This document shows, in pieces, positions 36,330 to 47,100 of a DNA stretch of 64,000 bases. Below the pieces are notes generated by a model, which was not told where the DNA came from, did not search any database, and saw only the letters and a program-made list of their open reading frames with translations. The translations under genes were made by a program, and so were the position numbers. Positions within the stretch are counted from its first letter, which is position 1. Each line of letters begins with the position of its first letter. Origin of the DNA: Fortiea sp. LEGE XX443 (GTDB taxonomy: Bacteria; Cyanobacteriota; Cyanobacteriia; Cyanobacteriales; Nostocaceae); the NCBI RefSeq assembly GCF_015206815.1, contig NZ_JADEXZ010000019.1, forward strand, positions 1-64,000, written 5' to 3'.

Positions 36330-37847
36330 CTACTTGCGGGTGTAGCGATGTTTAACGCCAATGGGGAAATATTCGCGATCGCCTGTTGCTGTTAGAGTAA
36401 CCTGTGGTGTTTGATATTCTGAGGGGACGTAATTAGCAAACTCGCTGTTAAGGCGTAGTAATTGCGTAAGAATTGCAGCAGCTATGGCTTGGCGTTTATC
36501 TTCACTACTTTCAACGCCTGGTGCTAGTTCTACAACTACAGATAAAAATCGGTTCTTGTCGTCATCTTCCTTGACTTGCAACACGAATTTACCTGTAACC
36601 CATTTTTGAATGACTGGTTGTTCTAATCCTACGGTGACATTTTCTGGATAAATATTTGCGCCAAAGTAAGAAACTGTAAAGTTAGAGCGTCCAAAAACGT
36701 AGACGAAAGGTAATGAGTGAATTCCTCTTTTTGAGTGCTGAGTGTTTGAGGGGAGATTTTCTAGTGGGTTAAATTTCCATTCCGCCAAAAACTCCAGCAT
36801 GGCATCATAGCTAATAATTCCACCAGTGTCTAAGATGTCATAACGCACTAAAGGAATACCATTGTCTCCAGAGAACAGCAATGAGCCATTTTTCACCTCG
36901 AAAAAACGACTCGTGGGGTCATATTGTACTAGTGTGGGTAAACGAGATTCACCAAATAACGTTCTAGCAGCATCAGGATTTTCGGCTAAGAAACGACGAA
37001 TGCAGATACTCAAAGGGGTTTCATTACCCAACACACCAGCATCCGCAGTTCCATAAAGTGAGGCGAAATCGTAGCAAGGATTTTGCGAACCAACTCTTTC
37101 ACCGACTAAACTGCGCCATTCTTCGCTGAATACTTCTCCCGCCATGACTAGCTTCATGTGATATTTCTGCCATTTCACACCACGGCTAACGCCAGTGTCA
37201 ATCACATCCTTAAGGAATGGCGGATATCCTAAAAGTACAACTTGCTCAAAATTTCCACCCAGTTCTTGAACTACCCGCAAGATTTCTTCTTTGTTGTTAC
37301 CGGGAGTAATAACTGTGATGGGATAACCTTTACTCGCAAGATAGCGACAGCAATTGGTGGTGAACATCCCGCCTACCCAAGTTCCTAGGGTGAAACAAAT
37401 CACTGCGAGGGTGCGTCGGGTATCTGCATTAAAACTATCATGAAAAATTTGCTCAAAGCGTATGGCGATTTGCAATTCATCTGTGAAGAAGCGAGGCCAA
37501 AATGTTGGTTTACCTGTGGAACCGGAAGAAGCGGCTATCATATCGCACGCGGCTAACTGACCGTTGCGGCACAAATCAGACAAAGGATAATGCAGTATAT
37601 AATTTTCTTTGGCGATCGCAGGTAATTTCTGAAAATCGTCCAGAGTTTGAATTGTCTCAGGATTAATCCCGCTTGCTGCTAAAAAAGCCTTGTAAGCCGG
37701 GACATTAGCGGCTACATCGTGAAATAACGTTAAGACTACTGATGAACTAGCAGTGTTCAGATGCCTTTGTAGTAAGGTTTCTATAGGTATAGATACAAAA
37801 TCTACAAATGCTCTGATAGCCCGTTGCTGTTGTGAATTGCAGTTCAT
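36330..37847 (-). CDS. Phenylacetate-CoA ligase-like adenylate-forming enzyme
   Basis: 505 residues from the ATG at 37847 (a GTG codon directly precedes it). The AMP-binding signature is ASSGSTGKPTFW (about 109-120), with YGTADAGVLGNE and LVRYDILDTGG downstream, which place it in the PaaK/CapK-like branch. It would activate a carboxylic acid as acyl-AMP, perhaps with transfer to CoA; no acceptor is visible. No carrier-protein or thioesterase gene is adjacent, but a TetR gene follows. Residues about 367-373 are encoded by a short heptameric repeat (gagtgct, gagtgtt). Confidence 0.75.
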   Translation of the reverse strand: MNCNSQQQRAIRAFVDFVSIPIETLLQRHLNTASSSVVLTLFHDVAANVPAYKAFLAASGINPETIQTLDDFQKLPAIAKENYILHYPLSDLCRNGQLAACDMIAASSGSTGKPTFWPRFFTDELQIAIRFEQIFHDSFNADTRRTLAVICFTLGTWVGGMFTTNCCRYLASKGYPITVITPGNNKEEILRVVQELGGNFEQVVLLGYPPFLKDVIDTGVSRGVKWQKYHMKLVMAGEVFSEEWRSLVGERVGSQNPCYDFASLYGTADAGVLGNETPLSICIRRFLAENPDAARTLFGESRLPTLVQYDPTSRFFEVKNGSLLFSGDNGIPLVRYDILDTGGIISYDAMLEFLAEWKFNPLENLPSNTQHSKRGIHSLPFVYVFGRSNFTVSYFGANIYPENVTVGLEQPVIQKWVTGKFVLQVKEDDDKNRFLSVVVELAPGVESSEDKRQAIAAAILTQLLRLNSEFANYVPSEYQTPQVTLTATGDREYFPIGVKHRYTRK

Positions 37848-38057
37848 CACGCTGACTCATCCTAATGTTGTGATTTAACTTAATGCGCTAGTGTAGAAAA
37901 ATAACTTTTATTAACAAACATATATAAATAAAGCTCTATTCTGCCGATGATTCCTTGATCTGGCCTCTGTTTGCAGGCAATTTTAGACAGCATGTCCGTA
38001 AACAGAACCGCATTTGTTGTAGTAATTTATAAAAACCCTAATTTATCCTTCAGCACC

Positions 38058-39740
38058 ATGCAAGTTTATTGCAGTAAACAACACACAAATCTTGGCAGTA
38101 ATCGGTTTTGTACCTCTTGCGGTGAACCATTGCCTCTTGCTGTTGGGCAAATCGTGGATCAACGCTATCAAATTATACGTCAGTTGGGACAAGGTGGTTT
38201 TGGACGTACTTATTTAGCGGACGATAGACATAAGGCTAATCAAGTGTGTGTGCTGAAGGAATTTGCACCCCAAGTGCAAGCACAGCAAGATTTACAAAAA
38301 GCCAAGGAGTTATTTGAACGGGAAGCAAGTGTGCTGAAACAACTCCAGCATCCGCAGATTCCGCGTTTTCACGCTTCTTTGCAGGTGAAAGTAGGCAGTA
38401 AAGATTTTTTCTTTCTCGTTCAAGATTATATAGAAGGTGACAATTATTACCAGTTGTTAGAACAACGTCAAACTTTTAGTGAGGCAGAAATCATTACTCT
38501 TCTGCAACAGATTTTACCTGTGTTATCTTACATCCACTTACAAGATGTTGTTCACCGTGATATTTCACCCGATAATTTGATTTGGCGGCGTTCTGATAAT
38601 TTACCTGTGCTGATTGACTTTGGTGGTGTAAAGCAGTTACCAGCGTCTCAAGGTTTTTGGTTTACTAAGTTAGCAGCCAATCACACCTTATTAGGTAAAA
38701 AAGGCTACGCGCCAGAAGAACAAATTCGGCAGGGAAAGGTATTTTTGAGCAGTGATTTATACTCTTTGGCGGTGACAGTATTAGTATTATTAACAGGTAA
38801 AGAACCGCAAAAATTATACGATAGCTATCAAGGAATGTGGTATTGGGGTAAAGAAATTCAGGTTAGTCCCAAGCTAGAAACTGTGTTAAAAAAGATGCTG
38901 GCTTATAAACCGAGCGATCGCTATCAAACAGCCGAACAGGTTCTCAAAGATTTACCATCGCCAGATGTGACTCAACTTAGCCACCCATATATTACCAAAC
39001 TGAAGACTCAGGTAGTTTCTCCCGGACGACAACGCGCCAACGCTATAGTTAGTAAAATTCATCACAGGACTCAAGCCGTTACCCGCGCTCTGTCTTTACC
39101 TGTTTGGTTGCGTCCATTTGCTGTGAGCCTCGGCGCTACAGCACTGGTTGGTTTAACATTTGCTGGGACTTTGGCTGCGGTAAATGCTGTGGTTCGAGGT
39201 ATAAATTCAATTAGCATACCTGCAATTTCGTTGCCCCAAATACCATCACTTCCAAATCCTATTAGCCTACCAGTCAGTGACAAAGGACGTAAAAATAATG
39301 CTGAGGTGATGGCGCGTCGTCAAGAGCTAAAAATACCAGAAGTTTTCTTTACTCGCATGGTAGACAATTTATTTTATGATAAGAGACCAGACATGCAAGG
39401 GCGGAGCCTGACATCTAAATCGGGAGATACAGCTTTGCGAGATGAATGGTTTAGAATTGCTGATGACTTGTTGGATAAACTAGAACAGGCTGAACTTAGC
39501 ACCGCCACACATCAAAAATTAGGAAGCTACAGTCAAAAAGATTACGAAAGATGGAGACTGCAAGCCAGAACAGGAAAGTTGGGTAACTATACAATCAGTC
39601 AGTTAAACAAAGAGACAAATCAAAAATTTGAGCAGTTATTTCCTGGTAAACAACGGGAGAAACAGAATCAACAAACTTACGGTCAAATTTGGTATGCGAT
39701 CGCGGCTGATAAAGTGAGTAAAATACAATCGAACAATTAA
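38058..39740 (+). CDS. Zinc-ribbon Ser/Thr kinase with extracytoplasmic domain (1)
   Basis: 560 residues from the ATG at 38058, which begins the MQVYCSKQHTNLGS zinc-ribbon; in-frame upstream codons (from 37971) look non-coding. Zinc ribbon CxxxH...CTSCGE (residues 5-25), kinase domain about 40-300 (GQGGFGRTYLADD loop, VLKEF lysine, VHRDISPDN, IDFGGVKQL instead of DFG-x-AK). One transmembrane helix near 360-385 (FAVSLGATALVGLTFAG), then an outside domain containing RRQELKIPEVFFTRMVDNL and GRSLT, and DDLLDKLEQ. It is a tandem paralogue of the next gene, 87 bp apart. Confidence 0.85.
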   Translation: MQVYCSKQHTNLGSNRFCTSCGEPLPLAVGQIVDQRYQIIRQLGQGGFGRTYLADDRHKANQVCVLKEFAPQVQAQQDLQKAKELFEREASVLKQLQHPQIPRFHASLQVKVGSKDFFFLVQDYIEGDNYYQLLEQRQTFSEAEIITLLQQILPVLSYIHLQDVVHRDISPDNLIWRRSDNLPVLIDFGGVKQLPASQGFWFTKLAANHTLLGKKGYAPEEQIRQGKVFLSSDLYSLAVTVLVLLTGKEPQKLYDSYQGMWYWGKEIQVSPKLETVLKKMLAYKPSDRYQTAEQVLKDLPSPDVTQLSHPYITKLKTQVVSPGRQRANAIVSKIHHRTQAVTRALSLPVWLRPFAVSLGATALVGLTFAGTLAAVNAVVRGINSISIPAISLPQIPSLPNPISLPVSDKGRKNNAEVMARRQELKIPEVFFTRMVDNLFYDKRPDMQGRSLTSKSGDTALRDEWFRIADDLLDKLEQAELSTATHQKLGSYSQKDYERWRLQARTGKLGNYTISQLNKETNQKFEQLFPGKQREKQNQQTYGQIWYAIAADKVSKIQSNN

Positions 39741-39827
39741 TTAGGGTGTAAAGGTGATGAGTGAGGGGATAAGGAAGCAAGGGAGCAGGGAAAGAATATC
39801 TTACTTAGCACTATTGACTATAGACCA

Positions 39828-41960
39828 ATGACTAAATTTTATTGTTCTAAAGGTCATGAAAACCCCGCAGGTAGTAGATTTTGTCTCCAGTGCGGTGAAA
39901 ATTTGCAAGATTTACCTGTCAGTTATAGTATCCAACCTGGATTAACTTTAAGCGATCGCTATGTAGTTGTGCGTCAAATCGGGCAAGGTGGATTTGGACG
40001 TACTTATTTAGCTGAAGATATCAACCGCTTCCGCGAACTTTGTGTTTTAAAAGAATTCTCTCCCCAAGTTCAAACTGCTTACGTTTTACAAAAAGCCGAA
40101 GAACTTTTTCAGCGAGAAGCAAGTGTCCTCTACAAATTGCAACATCCCCAAATTCCCCGCTTTCGGGAATTGTTTCGCACAAATCTGCAAGGTAAAGAAT
40201 ATCTCTTCTTAGTGCAGGATTATGTGGAAGGGCAAACATATAATTCTTTATTAAATACTCGCAGACAGCAAGGCTTACGCTTTACAGAAGCAGAAGTACG
40301 CCAACTCTTACAGCAAATTTTGCCAGTTTTAGAGTACATTCACTCTTTGGGTGTAATTCATCGAGATATTTCGCCAGATAATTTAATTTTACGCGCCGCA
40401 GACCAGTTGCCAATATTAATTGACTTTGGTGGTGTCAAACAAGTAATTGCCACTGTTGCCTCTCAATATTACCAACCAGGTGTAGCAGCACCGCCTCCAG
40501 CACCAACCTTATTGGGAAAAATCGGCTTTGCACCGCCAGAACAAATGCAAACTGGTTCCGTATCTCCCCACAGCGACTTATATGCTTTGGCAGTAACGAT
40601 ATTAGTGCTGTTGACAGGCAAACAACCACAAGAATTACTAGATAATTACACTCTCACTTGGAAATGGCAACAGGAAGTTAGCCTGAGTCCGATGTTAGAA
40701 CAGATATTAAATAAGATGTTAGCGCCTCGTCCGAGCGATCGCTATCAATCTGCCAGTCAAGTTTTACACGCACTTAATCCTACACCTGTTAACTATTATC
40801 CGACTCAACCACCAGTTACACCGTCTCCTGCAACATCAGCCACTTTTGCTGTCTCCCCTTCTCCTCCAGTTACCCCAGCACCACCTCGTCCTACCCCTGT
40901 ATCTCCCATACCCATTCCGCAACCAACTAACTGGTGGACACCAACCAAAACCTTTGCTGCAACATTAGTCTTAGTTGGTGTTGTTGGAGTATTTTGGTTG
41001 GGTACAAATCGCAACAATAACAATGGTGGAAATACTGTTTCTACACCCACCCCAACTGTTACCCAACCTATTGATCCTTTAGCGAATTATTCGCCAGAAG
41101 AAAAGCAACGCAAAGAAAAATTAAGCGATCGCCGCCAAGAATTAAATATTGATCAAAACTTTTATGTAAACTTAGTTAATCAAGTTTTTTGGCGGAGAAA
41201 CCCTAGTTTGCAGGGACGCACTCTTAGCGATGAACCAGAAAATGAGAGTTTGCGAGCTGCATGGGATCGAACTGCTAACGAATTATTAGATAAGCTTTCG
41301 CAATTGAGTACTAAAGCACGTCGCCAACTAGGAAATTATACCGCAGCCGATCGCGATCGCTGGAAAGCAGCAGTTAATAAAATTAACGTCGGCAGTCGCG
41401 CTTTGTATGATTTAGGTGATGCAGCTTTCTACAATATATTTCCAGAACAACGCGGGAGAGATTTTTTAGGTGAACCCATCGGCCAAGTTTGGCATGGGTT
41501 TGTGAGCGATCAACTCAATGCTATCCTGGCTGGTAGTGCTTTTGAGAAGATTGTCTTTGCTCCAGAGGCTACCAGTAAAACAGTTACTGGCACTCTCAAA
41601 CCTGGTAGCGGTAAAATTTTTATCGCCGCACTTTCTCAAGGGCAAACATTGGACTTAAACCTCAAAGCCAATACCAAAGTTTTGTTATCAGTTTATTCGC
41701 CTTCGGGAAAAATCAAATTTTTAGATGACTCGACAAAACGCACCTTGTCAACAAAATTACCAGAAGATGGATATTATGAGTTTGCGATCGCGTCTACAGC
41801 CTCAACAGCAGTAGATTATCAACTCACCATCGCCGCCGAAAATCCCGTCCCTGTAGAATCACCCACGCCAACACCTACGCCAACACTCACACCTACTCCC
41901 ACGCCTACTCCCACTCCCACGGAGATACCCACACCCACGCCACCAGAAACAACACCGTAG
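39828..41960 (+). CDS. Zinc-ribbon Ser/Thr kinase with extracytoplasmic and PPC-like domains (2)
   Basis: 710 residues. N-terminal zinc ribbon (FYCSKGHEN, then FCLQCGEN), kinase domain about 45-320 (GQGGFGRTYLAED, IHRDISPDN, IDFGGVKQV), a Pro/Thr-rich linker, transmembrane helix near 382-402 (FAATLVLVGVVGVFWLG), a domain about 430-570 homologous to that of the preceding kinase (RRQELNIDQNFYVNLVNQVF, GRTL, DELL-type ends), and then a PPC-like beta-sandwich (about 585-685, VTGTLKPGSGKIFIAALSQG). It ends in a (TP)n tail of about 30 residues. The outside part probably senses the cell wall or a ligand. No ribosome site is evident. Confidence 0.88.
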   Translation: MTKFYCSKGHENPAGSRFCLQCGENLQDLPVSYSIQPGLTLSDRYVVVRQIGQGGFGRTYLAEDINRFRELCVLKEFSPQVQTAYVLQKAEELFQREASVLYKLQHPQIPRFRELFRTNLQGKEYLFLVQDYVEGQTYNSLLNTRRQQGLRFTEAEVRQLLQQILPVLEYIHSLGVIHRDISPDNLILRAADQLPILIDFGGVKQVIATVASQYYQPGVAAPPPAPTLLGKIGFAPPEQMQTGSVSPHSDLYALAVTILVLLTGKQPQELLDNYTLTWKWQQEVSLSPMLEQILNKMLAPRPSDRYQSASQVLHALNPTPVNYYPTQPPVTPSPATSATFAVSPSPPVTPAPPRPTPVSPIPIPQPTNWWTPTKTFAATLVLVGVVGVFWLGTNRNNNNGGNTVSTPTPTVTQPIDPLANYSPEEKQRKEKLSDRRQELNIDQNFYVNLVNQVFWRRNPSLQGRTLSDEPENESLRAAWDRTANELLDKLSQLSTKARRQLGNYTAADRDRWKAAVNKINVGSRALYDLGDAAFYNIFPEQRGRDFLGEPIGQVWHGFVSDQLNAILAGSAFEKIVFAPEATSKTVTGTLKPGSGKIFIAALSQGQTLDLNLKANTKVLLSVYSPSGKIKFLDDSTKRTLSTKLPEDGYYEFAIASTASTAVDYQLTIAAENPVPVESPTPTPTPTLTPTPTPTPTPTEIPTPTPPETTP

Positions 41961-42033
41961 TACCGTGCTGTAGTAGTCTTAAATGTTTTATAGCAATTGG
42001 TATAAATCCGATTAAGATTAACTTATGATCAGC

Positions 42034-42092
42034 AAAAAACACAAAAAAATGCCGAGATCAAAAGTTTGATTATTTACTTTTGATCTCGGCAT
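42034..42092 (-). terminator. Rho-independent terminator (minus strand)
   Basis: A perfect 16-bp stem (42049-42064 with 42077-42092, atgccgagatcaaaag) over a 12-base loop is followed on the minus strand by ttttttt-gtg-tttttt (42034-42048). It lies about 150 bases after the stop of the leftward 152-residue gene and fits as that gene's end. Confidence 0.75.
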
Positions 42093-42241
42093 AGTTATAG
42101 CAGTAGCCAAGGCAGTTAGGACATCGGCCAATGATAAAATTCATGCACTAAAAGACTTTTAACCCTGTTACCTGTCACCGTTCGGCTGACGCTCACGGCG
42201 GAAGCCTGTTACCTGTCACCTGTTATAATTTTGGGAAGTCC

Positions 42242-42700
42242 TTAATCTGCTATCCTTTCAAAATTTTCAAACAGAGTACCAGGCCCAACAGTAGATGATG
42301 TATTGACTCCACGGATTTTCTGTCCCCTATCAAGGATCACGCCAAACACATTGTTAACACTTTGGGTTCCGTTTAAATTTAAGAGACTAAAAGTAATTTG
42401 AACCGTGCAATCAGACTGAACTTGATAGGTTCCTAAAATGTTACCTTCTGCAACACCACCTGCAAGAACACTAAAACCACGCCCATTGAAATTACCCTGT
42501 CCATCAAAACGAACAATTCTGACTGCGGCTGCGGGAGAGAAAGGAGCTTGATCACCAAAAAAACCGCTGACTTCAAAGGCGTAAGTTCCCCTTAAGTTAG
42601 CATTTCTACACTGTGCATTATCCGCCAATACTTTGCCCGAATTGATGAAAAATGAAAGAGGCAATGCTGACAAAAGACTAATAGCTAATGTTGCTTTCAT
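42242..42700 (-). CDS. Secreted hypothetical protein
   Basis: 152 residues with a signal peptide (MKATLAISLLSALPLSFFIN, cleavage near LADN). The mature part opens with AQCRNANLRGTYAFEVSGFF and is beta-rich, with a Cys pair (C31 and one near residue 96). It resembles small cyanobacterial exported proteins of unknown function. A strong leftward terminator is at 42034-42092. Heptad STRR sequence (ctgttacctgtcacc, three times) lies just after the stop, at about 42163-42225. Confidence 0.65.
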   Translation of the reverse strand: MKATLAISLLSALPLSFFINSGKVLADNAQCRNANLRGTYAFEVSGFFGDQAPFSPAAAVRIVRFDGQGNFNGRGFSVLAGGVAEGNILGTYQVQSDCTVQITFSLLNLNGTQSVNNVFGVILDRGQKIRGVNTSSTVGPGTLFENFERIAD

Positions 42701-42805
42701 ACTAGTTTGTTTTTACTGTAAATCTGATTACGAGGCGTGATGCGTAAAGCCCTCTTTTTCTAAAAGAGGGAATATCAGAGTTAAAAGCGTCAATCCTACA
42801 GCCTA

Positions 42806-43534
42806 TTAAATGCACACAAGCTTATGCGGCTTTAACGGTTGCTCAATCTTATGTTTTTGTGCATAGGCCAGCAGTTCATCCATTGATTCTGTGAAAGCTG
42901 TAAACCATATATTGACTAACTCAAGTAGTTCTTGACGAGTTTCATCTGTCAGTTGTATCTGTTCAAAAAAAGGCACCACATCATCTGTAGTCAGATTGTG
43001 GTTATTTTCCATTTCTACGTGATGTCCCCCAAAATAACGGTATTGTTTTTTGGTAATTGGTTGAAGTTCTGTAATAACTGGTGCTGTCATTGAGAAAAAA
43101 ACATTTGCTGCTGCTTCTGCTACTTCCATAGCTACTAGCCTCTGGAGAGGCTGAGATTTGAAAATATATCGTTCAATTTGAGGGCAAACTTGGCGTGTTT
43201 TCTGGGTTTCTTCACCCCAAAGAAATCTCAAAGCATCAGTGAAGCTAAGTGATTCATCAAGCCCCAATTTGTGAATATCTTCTAGAAGCCACTGCCAATG
43301 GTTTTGTTCTTCATAAGTGTGTTGATTTATTAATGCCTGAATTGTGTTATTGGTTGGCTCTTCTCTAAAAACATATGTGCATAGCTCTGCAAAACCCATA
43401 ACTAAAGGAGAAAGGCAAGGAGCAAAAACCAATCTTTGTCTTGGATCTATACTTTTGTCTTGTAAAAACTCAAATAATGGCAATTGAGCAAATTCTTGTT
43501 TTCTCTGTTCAATCAAGGCAAAGACTTCTTTCAT
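42806..43534 (-). CDS. Haem-oxygenase-fold (CADD/TenA-like) metal enzyme candidate
   Basis: 242 residues, all alpha-helical and without Cys-rich or membrane regions. Candidate metal ligands fall on helices: HTYEEQNHWQWLLED, MEVAEAAANVFF, and YRYFGGHHVEMENNH. This spacing of Glu/His resembles di-iron oxygenases with a haem-oxygenase fold (CADD and similar), and possibly TenA. No substrate can be named. It could act in cofactor or lipid chemistry; confidence in the fold is moderate and in the function low. Confidence 0.6.
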   Translation of the reverse strand: MKEVFALIEQRKQEFAQLPLFEFLQDKSIDPRQRLVFAPCLSPLVMGFAELCTYVFREEPTNNTIQALINQHTYEEQNHWQWLLEDIHKLGLDESLSFTDALRFLWGEETQKTRQVCPQIERYIFKSQPLQRLVAMEVAEAAANVFFSMTAPVITELQPITKKQYRYFGGHHVEMENNHNLTTDDVVPFFEQIQLTDETRQELLELVNIWFTAFTESMDELLAYAQKHKIEQPLKPHKLVCI

Positions 43535-44142
43535 GTATATACCTTTCTATTATTCTATTACCAGTACTAAATTTTGTTTAATTGGACAAATACTGGTAGA
43601 GTTATTACTAGAAATGTATGCCGATGGAGTTTGGTATTACATCAGAGCATCCAACTATTTTTTATTCAATAGAATTATGAAATATTTATGGAAATTAGTA
43701 TTTATCTACTTGAATACATGGAAATAGGACTGTACATTATTAACCCGGATTTCTCACAAATGATAAAAAATGTTCACTTGAACAAAATTTAGGTTAATTT
43801 AATTGGTACATCTTTAAATTAAAATTAAAAATAGAATACATCAACGTATAAACCGAATATATCAAGATAAATGAAATACAAATGATTTAGTAAATAGAGT
43901 AAGGGTGATCACCAATTGCCAACTAAACTGTTTAGTTTAAATACCAGGCTGCCAGTACACAGAGGTATTGAACAAAGCCTCGAAACTCCTAATTTTCTTA
44001 TCATATAGCTGTAGCGGAGCGTTGAGTAATTAACGCTCCGCTACAGCTAACAGCGCTTTGCTAGAAATCACGCTTTTAGCCTTAGCTAAACCGTATTGCC
44101 TCATCACGATGATCATTTTATTGTTTATTTTCTGGAAATCTC
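43535..44142. other. Intergenic region with long hairpin
   Basis: 608 bp with no gene. A perfect 18-bp inverted repeat (44006-44023 with 44032-44049, tagctgtagcggagcgtt) over an 8-base loop lies about 95 bases beyond the stop of the giant kinase and may end its transcript. The rest is AT-rich and probably includes the promoter of the leftward 242-residue gene. Confidence 0.55.
44006..44049. terminator. Perfect 18-bp hairpin
   Basis: Arms of 18 bp with an 8-base loop (gagtaatt). There is no T-run on either side, so it may be a processing or attenuation structure rather than a simple terminator. Confidence 0.5.
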
Positions 44143-47100
44143 TTAGGGACTTTCAAGGGGAATTAAAATCGCAAACTCTGTTCCCTTACCCAGTTCTGAC
44201 TGACAACTCAAGGTTCCACCATGCTTTTCCACAACAATTTGACGAGCAATAGATAATCCTAATCCCGTTCCTTTACCCACAGGCTTAGTTGTATATAAAT
44301 GGTCAAAGATTTTTTGCCGGACTTCATCTGACATTCCCATCCCATTATCTTTAATCCGAATTAATACAGCAGAATTGTCCTCTGCATTGAGAGTAGTCTG
44401 AATTGTAATTTGATTGGGATTTGCTTGTAGTTCACTCAAAGTATGCACTTGATTGGACTCCTCTAGAGCATCAATAGCATTGGAGAGCAAATTCATAAAT
44501 ACCTGATTGAGTTGTCCAGGGAAGCATTTTACCAAGGGCAAATCACCATAATTTCTGAATATTTCAATGTCAGGATAAGTATCTGACGCTTTCAAGCGGT
44601 GTTTGAGAATCAAAATCGTGCTATCGATACCTTTGTGAATATCAAAGGGAATCTTGAGATTGTTATCTGCTCTAGAAAAAGTTCGCAAGCTGACACTAAT
44701 ATTTAAAATGCGATCGCTACCTTCTTTGATTGAGGAAATCAGTTTGGGTAAATCTTCTCGCACATACTCCAAGTTAATGGCTTCCGTTTCCTCTTGAATT
44801 TCTGCCACTGGGTTGGGATAGTGTTGTTGATAGAGGTCGATCAGATTAAACAAATCCTGAACATAATCCTTAGCGGGTTGGAGATTTCCAGCAATGAAGC
44901 CAACAGGGTTGTTAATTTCGTGGCCAACACCCGCGACGAGGTTCCCCAATGCGGACATTTTTTCGCTCTGTACCAACTGTAGCTGCATCTGTTTCAGGTT
45001 TTCCAGGGAGTGTTCTAGCTGTTGGGCATACTCTTGAGACTGCTGATAAAGACTAGCATTTTCTAAAGAGATGGCAGCTTGAGAGCAGAGTAAGTTAAGA
45101 ATGGTGAGGCGATCGCTTGTAAATGCTCCTGAAATCAGATTATTTTCTAAGTAAAGGATACCAATCAATTTCCCTTGTCTAAGAATCGGAGTACATAATA
45201 AGCTCTTGGGTTGCTGTCGAATCATGTAGGGATCAGAAGCAAAAGCAGTCTCCGCCGTTGCATCATCCATCACTAAACTTTCCCCAGTGCGTTCGACATA
45301 GTTGAGGAGAGTCACAGGAATTTCCTGCATTGCTTCGACTGGGAGAGATTGCCACACTGTAGGAAGTTGATCAACGGTAGAATCTTGACGCGAAGATTTT
45401 GAGAAACCTGCTCCTACAGCTTCAATTACCCAATGATCATCTTTAACTAAAATCAAGGCGCATTTTTCAGCACCTGCATTTTCAATTACCACCTGCATCA
45501 AAGCCGAAAGCAACTTATCCAGATGAATTTCACTAGAAAGGCTTTGAAAAGCTTTGATGATGGTGATTAAATCCAAAGCTTCGGAAATGCTTGTACTGCT
45601 TGAAATTGTGCTTTGAATAGTAGACAGTGAATTACTGCCGGAATTTGCGATCGTAGTGATGGGATTGAGGCGGATTTTTTCTCGTTCTAGAACAGTAGCA
45701 AGTAATTGGGGATAGCGTTTTTCTAGGTCTTCAACTTTGGTCTTCGCTTCCCAACGAGCATAACCGTAGTAAGCATCGCTGAGATACAGTTGAGCAATTT
45801 TCTCTTTGCCCCATTTTAAGTAAAATTGAGCAGCAAGTTCGTTGGCTAAAGATTCTTCTTGGATGTATTCATTTTCTTTGGCTTTGGCAATAGCGCGATC
45901 ATAATAATCCATTGCTTCCAGATTATTACCTAAAACTCGATGCTTTTCTGCTTCCACCAGCAGGAATTTATGCAGGAAATTACCAGGAGCATGATCCGCC
46001 CAAATCTGCATTTTTTCTTGGTTAGCAGTTACCTTTTCTAATATTAATTTTTGCGCTTCATTAGTAGCGTGAGAAGCTTGCGAAAGCTGTAGCAAAGAAT
46101 CATAGAAATAGAAAACAGCAACAAGAATTGTGCCAATGACTCCTGGTAAATATTGTTCGGCTATTGCTGCATTTTCCACAGCTTCCGGTAATTTGCCAAA
46201 TAAATAACATAAAATGAATTTATTAAAATATAAGTGAAATATGCCAGTGATGTCATTGGTTTGTCTTAAAAACGGCAGTAATTTCTCCTCATCATATAAT
46301 TCACCAATTAAATAACATGGATTTTCTGCACCACTCATCAGGTTTATAACTGTGTGTCGGTAAGTTTCGTTATAACTTAGACCTGTTGTTAGTTTTAATT
46401 GCCTAAGAGCATCACTATATCTGGCCATTTCTTGTTCAAGTTCTTCCAGTTGCTCACCCATGAGGTATAAGTTGTAGCAGTAGCAGTAAGCACAATAGCC
46501 AGCAAATTCTAAAGCACCTGCTTCCAGCAATCCAAAATAAAGTTCCCGTAAAGATATATCTAAATTCTCCCTAGCATTTTCCTTCCAATGTGTTACGCAA
46601 GCATGGACTATAAATGATGCGCGATATCTAAACTCTTTTGCAGCTGGGAATTTGTCTGACAAACTCAATGCCAGTTTACCAAATTGATAACCTGTCTCAA
46701 TATCTGTCATGCCGCCACAAAGAATTGCAGCATAATAGGCATAAGCAACGGTAGATGCTGCAATATTGCCGTGTTTAACTGATAAATTGATCTGTCTATA
46801 TACAATCAGTGGTAACAATTGGGGAATAGCATTATAGGCAGCACCAGCAACCATTGATAAAATTTTCATGGCTGCAAGATGGGTAGGTTCTGTCATTTCT
46901 GGCAAGTTGATTAAGTCTTCAACCCGCCTTCCCGCCAAATTTGACGTAAATTCCGCCAATTCCATCTGAAAATCTGACTGTGTAGGCTGTTCTGGAATTT
47001 CCATCCCCAAGAGTTTTAAAACAGCCAGTCCAGTTTTTACTGCTTCTAGTAGTTTGTTTTGTGCTGTGTATGCTTGGATTTGGATGTCATACACTTTCAC

